Source: Rhizopus arrhizus | Taxonomy: Eukaryota; Mucoromycota; Mucoromycetes; Mucorales; Rhizopodaceae | Assembly: GCA_024220505.1 (NCBI GenBank) | Contig: JAKZZE010000004.1 | Span: 1,612,001-1,676,000 of the forward strand | Direction of reading: 5' to 3' | DNA: 64,000 nt | Shown: piece after piece, positions 1-8,712 of the stretch | Layout: every line of letters begins with the position of its first letter | Position numbering within the stretch: position 1 is the first letter of the stretch | Translations under genes and position numbers: made by a program | The notes under the pieces: generated by a model | Databases searched by the model: none | Told to the model about the DNA's origin: nothing | What the model saw: only the letters and a program-made list of their open reading frames with translations

Positions 1-1000
1 TGCTGTAAGCTGCACATCTTCTTCATATCATCTAGTGTTAAATTAGAAATCTCTTTCGTAATGAGTAAAAGTAAGACAATAAAGGGTTCGATCATAATGT
101 AAAAGTCATCCGAAATTAAAGAATATTGAATAAAAATTGTCTCTTGCCAACACACTAGTACAATAAGACATAAATTATGTCATACTCATCAACAGTGTCT
201 TTTCTAAAACGCAGAAGCCTGTAGAGATCAAGATATAATGACTGTGTTTTTTACATTGAACAGAATTTGCCTCATCGAAAACGATCTGATCACCGAGCAA
301 TATCTTAGTTCAAATTGTCTAATGCAACCCGGATACTTTTTTCGACAGGCTTGATTTGTTCAATCTCAGATTGACTTCTGGCCAATTCATGCAGCAAGTG
401 TCCTTATTAATGAAAACCTACAACATTAAATTCAAACAGTTGGGTTGAGATTGCTTTCACTAATGGACTTAATATATTTGCCAAATAGAAGATCATTGCT
501 TCAAGTATACACGAGTACGTATTAATTGGTGTAAAATATGGCAAGGAATTGGTTACAAAGATATATAATTGATAAAAGCGCTACAAAACAGTCTTACCAT
601 TGTCATTTACAGTTTGCTTTTTTTTTAAAATAAATAAATAAATAACTGAAATACTTTCATTATTTCAATCTTACAGGTAAAATCTACCTTGAACAGCAGC
701 ATTGACGATATTTTTTGTGATATCGGCTTTAAAGCCTTGGAAAGCTTGGTTTTTCAAATGATCATGTAACAACATTGACAAATTCAGACCAAAAGACCGA
801 ATTATTTATGCTACATATCGGCCACTCTTGAAAATCAAAGTATAACTCATACAACCACACATCAAAATACTTTGTCGTTTATGAATTTAATCTCTAATCA
901 AAAAACATGCCTTAAATTCAGTATATAGTTATTAAATGAAATAGAATACAATTAATAACTTAGATATACAAAACAATCTGTTTTTATAAAGTAAAAGGAG
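1..1000. other. AT-rich stretch, no gene seen
   Basis: No reading frame with recognisable protein similarity, RNA gene or repeat structure is visible. The composition matches other non-coding DNA of the window. It is probably decayed transposon sequence, because the next 7 kb are mobile-element debris. Confidence 0.5.
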
Positions 1001-1019
1001 TGAGAATTAATATCTACTA

Positions 1020-1316
1020 CGCTCTTGTTGACATTGATCTTCCATACTTCCTACAAGATGCTCAGCAGGTACAACACTCACCGCCTCCCAATCTACTTAG
1101 CGCCTGCTTCAAATCCTTCATATTGGCAATAAAGGCCCTGCTCTCCTTTAGTTTTGTTTCAGACGCCCATTAAAAATGTTTTATGAGTTTAAGTCAGAAC
1201 TTTGAGTGGCCCAGTATTCAAGACCTGAAATACTATGACTCGCTTTCTACCATTTTGTATACAAATCAGTATGGTAGCTGTCACCATCTTCTTGAAATAT
1301 GCAAATATCATCGTTT
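1020..1316 (-). pseudogene. Tc1/mariner-like transposase remnant
   Basis: Read on the minus strand, this stretch gives the peptide pieces FQEDGDSYHT, KW, and ISGLEYWATQSSDLNS in one frame. They resemble the catalytic C-terminal part of Tc1-type DDE transposases: the second aspartate in a Q-D-G/N-x-x-x-H setting, then the W-P-A-Q-S-P-D-L-N-P-I-E block carrying the last acidic residue. Stop codons lie between the pieces, the N-terminal DNA-binding part is not visible, and the final acidic residue appears lost. This is a dead copy. It is a different lineage from the two mariner remnants near 53-57 kb, which carry MDNAPIH and YLPPYSPE type blocks. Confidence 0.5.
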
Positions 1317-1788
1317 CTCTTGAACGACTCAGTGATTCAAAGGTGGAGGCTTCCAGCCAAGATGTTGATAAGCTCTGAGAAACAAAAGGTTTTATACGAT
1401 TAAATAATATTTTATTTAATATAAATGACCAATGAGCACATAGTAACTTAACTGTACTGTACTTGCCCGGGTCAGATCTGAAATGATAAAAAATAATAAA
1501 AACCTTTTAAGAGACGAGAGGGAAAAAAAGTATAAAGTTGAAAGAAATCAGAAACAGTATTGAGATACTAGTATTAATACGTGGACAATCAGTTCACCAG
1601 TTTGGTACCAGGATCAAGAGGAAGAGGAGGAGGGGTTTGATCATGAAATTGATAATCCACTTCATGCAGGATAATACAGACAGCGGGTCATCGAACAGAC
1701 CAAGCAGATGCTTCATGGGAAGATCGAAACTTTTTAAGAGGAGCTTATTCAGAATGAAGGACGTAGGATCGTCGATAGACAGTGGTAG

Positions 1789-2202
1789 TTAAAGACGCCT
1801 ATGCATATCGAGACACTTGATAGAATGGGAGTGGGTGAAGCCATTGTTGGGATGGTACAAGCAGGGTTTGGGTTTGCCACCAGGGAGCCAACCAAGCCGC
1901 CAACGAAGGACACGGCTACGTTCACTACGAGTCATGGGTAACCACAGGATTGGATCTTGAGTTAATGACAGACGACAGGCAGAAAGTAACTTATTATTAG
2001 GATCAGTACAGAGACTTGTAAGTTGATTTTGCAAAAAATTGACGGCATAATTGAGTGAAGGTTCAATCATCAAGACTATCCAGGAGTGGGACACAACAAA
2101 AGATTTTATACAATGTTTAAATCTAAAATGAGACGATTTAATAAAATAAATTAGACACTTTAAAAGAGACGAACGCCAAATTTTTTTGAGACAAGTGAAC
2201 AA
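1789..2202 (-). pseudogene. Non-LTR (LINE) retrotransposon C-terminal fragment
   Basis: An open frame of about 137 codons ends in RSRVLRWRLGWLPGGKPKPC, then a spaced Cys/His cluster (C-x2-H ... H-x4-C). This R-W-R-L-G-W-L-P-G-G block with a terminal zinc-knuckle-like cluster resembles the extreme C-terminus of LINE reverse transcriptases in early-diverging fungi. No reverse transcriptase palm or endonuclease is present, so it is a truncated copy. The family call rests on recognition of this tail only. The left end abuts a short arginine/glutamate-rich frame on the plus strand (about 1538-1790) that I cannot assign. Confidence 0.4.
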
Positions 2203-2602
2203 AACAAATTAGACAATGTAGATTCTTTTTGTAGACAATTTTTTTTTGTTATGCTGTCATTCGCCGCCTTTTGCTGTGGAGTACAATGTAATTGAGCAAC
2301 TGTCTGTATGCACACATATCATTAGCTTTGTAATATTGTACCTGAAATGTCAACAATATAAGCACTTTCTTCATAATGTATAAGAGGGACAGAGTTTATA
2401 ATTCAATCATCAAGATATTATGTTATAAAGTACAAGACTGCTTGATCATTATTCATCATATCATATGTATAAGGTCATAGGTAGAATTGTTTCATTGTTC
2501 TAACTCCACTCTAGCAGTGACAATATGTTGTCAAAGGGCAATGATAGCACAAATAATCACAATAATAAAAAATATTGTCAATTCATCTATTTTTTTTTTT
2601 TC

Positions 2603-2633
<31 letters not shown>

Positions 2634-2793
2634 TTTCTTTATGGAACTGCCTCTAAAGATCATAATAGTTAAAAGCTCAATCGCTGGTATTGGGCGGAAG
2701 CCACAATATATTCTGCTACTCAAGACGCTTGTAGCTAATGCTCATACCCTCGTGTTACATACATTCTCCTTTTTGAAGTATATCTTTATTCAT
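2188..2793 (+). repeat. Left arm of 0.6-kb inverted repeat (Fanzor-element 5' region)
   Basis: This arm is nearly identical to the reverse complement of 7707-8308, including a T/C-rich microsatellite at about 2590-2640. The inner end already encodes the start of a Fanzor-like protein, and the reading continues into 2794-3762 on this side only. The arm is therefore best read as the 5' flank plus N-terminus of a Fanzor-type element, present twice in opposite orientation. The outer end is rich in short GAGAC/TAGAC motifs spaced about 20-30 bp apart (roughly 2129-2245). Confidence 0.75.
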
Positions 2794-3762
2794 GAACTGG
2801 AAAATAACCCTACGTTTCCATTGGAGGATTTCATTAATGTTGAATTTTTTAAAGAAGTCTTTTTGTCACGCCTCAGTAACTACAAGCCAGATAAACAGAA
2901 AGCTTTTGACAAAATCAAGAGCTTACAAAGGACCAGTACTCAACTATCAACACCAGTACTTTCAGTGCTATTCGTACGAGCCAGTTAATATGAAGCATGT
3001 TAATCAGATAGGCTCTTATGAAGTGGTAAAAATTGTCACTGCTTATCAGAATGGGTCAAGCTTCAATTCGGAAACAAAGTTCGAATGTTTCTTAACTTGC
3101 TCTTAAAGAAGAACGGGAGAACAGAGAAAGAGATTGCGACACCTATAAAGTCAATAACAGAGCAGATAAGCAAGGCCAAGCTGGCTATATCGTCAAGAAA
3201 CATTGAAGATATGCCTAAAGGTTTTTTCTCCTCAAATGATTTAGATATAATTTGTAATCTTTTTGACTTATATTCGACGGATTATCGTTTTGCGAAAGGC
3301 TCGATCTATTACAACTGCAAAGTTAACCCTCTCAAACACATAAAAGCGTACTATAAACTAGCAAGCATGTGCGAAGCGCTTCAAAACAAATCATTCAATT
3401 GCTTCCCATTAAGAAAGGGTTTCATACTATCGTACATGACGATTAATACGTATATTTTAAATACTTAAATCTTGAAGGATTCCATTATCAGCCACTTGGA
3501 TAAAGAAGTAGTATGGAGAGCCGTTCCTGATATTAGATCAAAGGCGATGAAACCACAAGGAGAAAGAAAGTCCATGAAGTTTAGAGGTACGATATACACA
3601 GATGGCGTAGGTGTGTCGGTGTTAAAGCAAAACTACGATACGAAGAAGAAAGGTGGCAGCAGTGGCGGAAAATCAAAGTCTATTGAAGCAGACGAATTCC
3701 TGTACGTTGAGAGGTTGGGAAAAGAAGAATTGTTGGCTGGTGTTGGCACATATAATATATAA
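2641..3762 (+). pseudogene. Fanzor-like nuclease, N-terminal half, broken
   Basis: Three frames together encode the N-terminal half of a Fanzor (eukaryotic TnpB-like) protein of the type common in Mucorales. They give a helical N-terminus (FSFLKYIF region, about 2760-2800), then FPLRKGF and a P/S-Y-M-T-I-x-T-Y-I-L-N block (about 3400-3460), then FRGTIYTDGVGVSVL (about 3580-3630). The sequence stops just before the RuvC-I aspartate would be expected. The breaks are two frame changes (between about 2940 and 3110), an in-frame TAA at 3466, and tandem stops after 3759. With no RuvC motifs or zinc finger it cannot be an active nuclease. The call rests on recalled family blocks, not a search. It extends the left inverted-repeat arm. 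Confidence 0.6.
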
Positions 3763-4421
3763 TAATTCTAAAGGCAGTTTCGATAATTTAAACATCATTA
3801 AAGAGATAGAAAAGAAGTTTTTTTTTTCTGACTCCAGCTGATATTTTTATTATTAGAGACATTCTACACGATAAGTTAGCTTCCTTCGAATTATCCATGA
3901 CAATCCAACACATCTAAGGTAGTCGCCAGGCTTTCCCTATACCTTAGTTTTTTGCTTTATCTTAATCTTCTTCTGTTTCTTTCCTATAATTTACGCAAAT
4001 CTCAGGATCACCATAAGGAGAAGAAATTATAACCTTCAACACAAAAGTATTGTATTCAACTGTAAAGTCTTTGGCTTCTAACACTTATTAGAGCTACTTT
4101 ATTCTCCCATTTTCATATATTACACTATTAGCTTCGCTCCCACGGTTATTCGATCGGTGAATCTTCTGCGTATGTACCAAGCTTAGTGACGAAGTCTCTT
4201 TTGAATATGACTTTCAAACCTCACCTCTTCTTTCGTTACAATCTCCTTTTTTAAGTAACCTGGTATGTCAAATATGTCAAGTGATATCTATTTAAAAGCA
4301 ATCCCTTTTACCCTCATTACTTTACAAGAGCCAGGTTTTACGAGTAGTGTAATGATCACTTTGAAAACAATCATATGGTGCATTATGAAACAATAGAGCA
4401 ATAAAAAAAAACCCCCATTTA
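3763..4421. other. Decayed DNA inside the transposon island, no gene
   Basis: No coherent reading frame or recognisable motif is seen in this AT-rich stretch between the broken Fanzor half and the unknown pseudogene. The expected continuation of the Fanzor gene into its RuvC domain is absent here. Confidence 0.5.
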
Positions 4422-5340
4422 TTATTCATCACCGTTATCTTCCTCATCTTCTGTTTCTCCTCCAGAGACACACTCCTCGACATCATCTTCAGATTCGGCA
4501 GCAGCTTCTACAAGAAACAAACCATCTTTAGTTTTTGGCCAAAAAACTGCTGTTGTGTTCTGCTTGGTTTTTTCCTCCTTTTTCTCCCCAACCAGTTGCT
4601 TGATTTTGTTTACTGTCTTTCCTCTTTTCTTGTCTTCCTTCTTGTCCTTCATACTGGACACAAAGTTCTGAAAAAAATTAAATTGTTAATTCAGTTTGAA
4701 CCGATTTCAGTTATGTTTTAGCTCACCTTTACAGTATTTATACAATTGATTAAGGCTTAAATACCCACCGTTAATAGCTTTTTTGGTGATTGGGAAACAG
4801 CATTGGTCAATTTGATTTATGATATATCCAACACCCTCTATGAATTCCATTGTCAAAAAAATAAATTCTAATCCCATGATCATGAGAAAAGGATAGGTAC
4901 AGTCGATGTTGTTTTTGATAAGCGAATTCAAATGGAATTTTGCCATTAGTGCAAGCTTAAGCTTGTCTTCATAAAGTTTTGTGCTTTCAGCTATTTTTGA
5001 AAATTCGCCAAGTGAATAGTCACCCTCTTTTGAGTTCAAAGTTGACATTATTCTTATATCCACCTTTGGTCCAGCTTCTGTTTTTTTAAAAATGGTAGGA
5101 ACAGTGTCACCCCTAGTAAAAATATTAGTGCTGTTACAAAACAGTTTTATAAACAACTCACCAGTGGAGACGGACATTTGAAAGACTGAATAACTCTTCA
5201 AGAAGATGGGACCAAAATTTGACTTTAAAATCCTCTTCGGAGTATAGGTAGATGTTCGAAGCGCTTAAATAATAAGGCTTGTGTACATGAATATCAAGTC
5301 TGCTCATAGTAATATGAAAGTCAGGCATAGAAAAATACTT
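4422..5340 (-). pseudogene. Recurrent fungal protein of unknown function, broken
   Basis: Minus-strand exons can be joined across apparent GT-AG introns. The first ends in NVRLHWGDT. A middle part has YEDKLKLALMAKFHLNSLI. The last (4661-4422) is a lysine-rich then strongly acidic tail (EDEEDNGDE). The arrangement resembles a high-copy protein family of unknown function that I associate with mucoralean genomes; the WGDT and YEDKLKL blocks are the basis. The frame needed at the last intron is interrupted by a TAA and a frame change near 4750, so the copy is broken. It lies between the DIRS recombinase and the Fanzor fragment. No function is proposed. Confidence 0.4.
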
Positions 5341-5450
5341 ATAGTTGACAAAACACTTACATGAATCGCGAAACTTCCTGTTGCATACGCAGTGTTCTTG
5401 ATGGAGGATTGATTTATTTTATCTCTTTTAATTTCATAGACAAGCTTTTT

Positions 5451-6552
5451 TCATGCTATAAAAGTATTGTTGGTCGTACCTTCAACAATTCTTGTTGACT
5501 GCGACTCAGACGTTAATGTGGTAGGTTCTTCTGATTTCGAAAAAATTGAGTTTGTTAGTTGTGTGCTATCATTTTGTTGAGCTGATGGTTTCAAATAATG
5601 TTTTTCAAATGTGTTCGACCGGAGACTCCAATTCGCATGCATTTTGACGCGCGGTATTGCTACTCCTTTTTCCACTGCTTTTGTGTTTGATGCAGATCGA
5701 ATAGGATGTGCTTTGTACTTTGTAGTATCTATACCAGCGCTAGTCATTGTTTTTTTGAACCCATGAGGCCACCGTAGACTTGCTCACCGAGTCGACCTTA
5801 CCTGGATTATTAATATATGCCAGAAAGAGGGTATGATCTTCTGGTAGATTTCTTCGTAGGTGTTCTGATTTTGCCATAAAATCAAACAACGTTGAAACCA
5901 AACATAAATCTTTATCATCCATGAGACCGAGAACCGTGGATTTCACTTGAGCCTCCTTTGCTTCTCTAAAATGAATAATACTCGAAATTGGTTTGTTGTC
6001 TTTTAATTCAAGTTGGACATCTCTGTATTGCAGTCGATCTACATCAGATCTCGGTCTAGCCATAGTTATAAGACACCTAAGTATAACTGTTTTCTGTTGT
6101 AGATCATATAAATTGATGTCTTTCTGGTATGACCGTTCTCTTTTTATAAATACAGTGAGTATTTCAGTATCCCATGTTTGTAATCTGTGCTTTTCCGGAA
6201 TCAAAATTTCTTTATGCTTCTTTGCCTTGAAAAATTCAATGATACAATCTCGATTTGCAATTGGTACTTGGTCTCGGTGAAGTATCTTGAAGACTGAAGC
6301 AATTGATGAACGTAAACCATTTAGATATTGATAAGAGAAATGACTGTTGCTCTTCAGAAACATTGACACGTTTTTGACATCGTAATCTTCAGGTAATACG
6401 ATAGGGTTCTGAGCTGCACACCAAGTGATCCATTTCTTCCAACCGGAGTTGTATACCCTATGTGTGTTTTTTCTATGGGCATGGGATAGGAATTCAATGG
6501 TATCTTTATCTAGGCTATCAACCATCTTCCTCTTGCTGCGGATAAGTTCCAT
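5451..6552 (-). pseudogene. DIRS-type tyrosine recombinase, frameshifted
   Basis: This tyrosine recombinase is of the kind that DIRS retrotransposons use in place of a DDE integrase. A core-binding region precedes the catalytic arginine in TMARPRSDVDRL. After a one-base frame change at an A7 run (5747-5753), the second frame supplies H-P-I-R (HxxR) and the nucleophile region FEKHYLKP. All four R-H-R-Y positions are thus visible, split over two frames. The start given (6552) is the first methionine near the core-binding domain; the frame is open further upstream and overlaps the RNase H frame, as is usual in DIRS elements. A6-to-A7 expansion is the simplest explanation, so the copy is probably dead. 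Confidence 0.75.
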
Positions 6553-7686
6553 GCGATCATTTTCCACCTGTCTAATTTGAACACTCTTGGTTGACTCTTG
6601 TGTTTCATCTTGAGTATTGTTGGAAACCAATACTGAGTTGGCCAAAACGGTGTGACAAGAACTGCTTGTTTTAGTTTCTGTCGTTTTATTTGCTGAATTG
6701 TTTTTGGGATGAATTTCCAGAGTGGGAACAGATACATTCCTTTTTGTAGCCATGTCTGTTGGAAAGCATTCAATGCTAGCGCCTCTGGGTCTGGCCGAAG
6801 GCTCCAGAATTGTGGTAGTCGAGTATTGAGTCTGTTCGCAAACGCGTCTATCAATAGTGGTCCCCATTGTCTGTTTATCTGTTGAAATATTCGACTGGGA
6901 AGTGTTGCTTCGTAAATCACCCGTTGTGTCTGGTGTGTTTGTCGGCTTAACCAATCTGCCTGGATGTTGTTCACGCCTGGAATATGTTCGTACTCTACGT
7001 CTAAATCGAAATCGTTGCAAATATTTTGGATTTTCACTGCTAAGTTTTGTAATATGGCTGAGGCTGTTCTCCCTGATTTTGAACTGTACTTTAGGGCTGT
7101 GATATTGTCTGTAAAGGTTTTTATTCTTGATCCTTTGTGGTGTTGTGAATGTAGTTTTAGAGTGAAGTAGATGGCAGTTAATTCACTTGCGTTTATTGAA
7201 TATTCTTTTTCTTTTTGGGACCATGGACCTGTTGCTTGAACAGATGTTGAACTTACTCCCCAACCTAAATCGGATGCGTCTACATGAATTACTATTTGAG
7301 GAGTTGTGCATGACGATATCTTCTGAATTGGTAAGCCATTCTTCTTGTTCATCCATTCTTTCCACCATTCCAATTCTTTCCTGCTCCCTTGTGATAAAGT
7401 CATTGGTGCGTCCCAATTCTGATGGTGATGAAATAAACTTGCTACTAGATCTCTCTGCATATGACGAAGATGAAGCAAGGCTTCTCCAATCGCTGGAATC
7501 ATCGAGGTCATTTTCCCCATCAAACTGGCATACCATCTGCAGTTGTACTGAGTGGGTTGGTGGTTCATGGCTTATTTCAAACGTCTCATCAATTTCGTTA
7601 ATTTTTTGATTGGCACAGAGATTTTCATGGTCTTCGTATTGAACACAAATCTCAAGAACTCCTGCTGTTGTAACGGAGTTAGTACA
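6510..7686 (-). pseudogene. DIRS element RT C-terminus, RNase H and methyltransferase-like domain
   Basis: From 7686 downward the frame gives the end of a reverse transcriptase thumb (FLRFVFNTKTMKISVP), an in-frame TAA near 7572, then a connection region. A complete RNase H follows: HVDASDLGWG, NASELTAI, FTDNITALK and QADWLSR supply D, E, D, D. Next comes the WGPLLIDAFANRLNTRLPQF to TPFWPTQYW segment typical of DIRS polyproteins. The palm domain with YxDD is missing: the element is cut at about 7706, where it joins a Fanzor-element 5' region. Typical DIRS order (RT, RNase H, recombinase) is kept. The truncation and the stop make it non-autonomous. Confidence 0.8.
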
Positions 7687-7706
7687 CTTTTTTAATTTAT
7701 CAATAA

Positions 7707-7852
7707 AAATGTACTTCAAAAAGGAGAATGTATGTAACACGAGGGTATGAGCATTAGCTACAAGCGTCTTGAGTAGCAGAATATATTGTGGCTTCCGCCC
7801 AATACCAGCGATTGAGCTTTTAACTATTATGATCTTTAGAGGCAGTTCCATA

Positions 7853-7883
<31 letters not shown>

Positions 7884-8308
7884 GAAAAAAAAAAATAGAT
7901 GAATTGACAATATTTTTTATTATTGTGATTATTTGTGCTATCATTGCCCTTTGACAACATATTGTCACTGCTAGAGTGGAGTTAGAACAATGAAACAATT
8001 CTACCTATGACCTTATACATATGATATGATGAATAATGATCAAGCAGTCTTGTACTTTATAACATAATATCTTGATGATTGAATTATAAACTCTGTCCCT
8101 CTTATACATTATGAAGAAAGTGCTTATATTGTTGACATTTCAGGTACAATATTACAAAGCTAATGATATGTGTGCATACAGACAGTTGCTCAATTACATT
8201 GTACTCCACAGCAAAAGGCGGCGAATGACAGCATAACAAAAAAAAAAAATTGTCTACAAAAAGAATCTACATTGTCTAATTTGTTTTGTTCACTTGTCTC
8301 ATTTTAGA
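7707..8308 (-). repeat. Right arm of 0.6-kb inverted repeat (second Fanzor-element 5' region)
   Basis: This is the inverted partner of 2188-2793, differing by few substitutions and microsatellite length. On the minus strand it again carries the flank and the first residues of the Fanzor-like protein (to the FSFLKYIFI region). It then switches abruptly at 7706 into DIRS reverse transcriptase sequence. The outer left arm has an extra ~57 bp between two GAGAC motifs that is absent here, so similarity extends slightly beyond 8308 (to a shared ATCTAAAATGAGAC motif). Confidence 0.75.
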
Positions 8309-8712
8309 TTAAAGCACTGTAACTTAAAAAAGGATAATACATTAACTATGAGTACAAAAAATGATCAAAGTCTATTTTTATCAAAAAAAAAAAAAAAAAA
8401 AGAGTAAAATTTGGATCAACAATGAAGATCCTGTTTTTAAATAAACATTCAATCTCAGACATATGCTAAAAATAATCATATTTTGAAGAAAGATTATTTA
8501 TTTCTCTTTATTTCTTGTTCTTTTTACCAACTTTATACTTTATTTACTGCTCACTGATTATTTTATCATTTTAGCGGGATTACTTTAATAGTACTATTAT
8601 TAATTTATACAAGTGAATACCCGCTTTTGCTTGTACAACTTTATTTAAAAATTTTGTGCTTAGCCCAAAAACCTATTTTTTACTCTCTTTTTTTCTTTCT
8701 TATTAGTTTAAT
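8309..8712. other. Intergenic, 5' flank of the esterase-like gene
   Basis: AT-rich DNA with an A18 run near 8383 and a T/C-rich tract (about 8681-8700) just before the start codon at 8713. No gene is seen. The pyrimidine tract fits the pattern upstream of other starts in this window. Confidence 0.5.

Noticed and set aside
2581..2640. T/C-rich tract within the inverted repeat as a coding low-complexity run (poly-Phe)
   Set aside because: It is a microsatellite of variable length that differs between the two arms and breaks the frame.
5740..5760. Programmed -1 frameshift at the A-AAA-AAC site in the DIRS recombinase
   Set aside because: A -1 shift leads to an immediate TGA. The catalytic downstream frame needs +1, so an A insertion is simpler.
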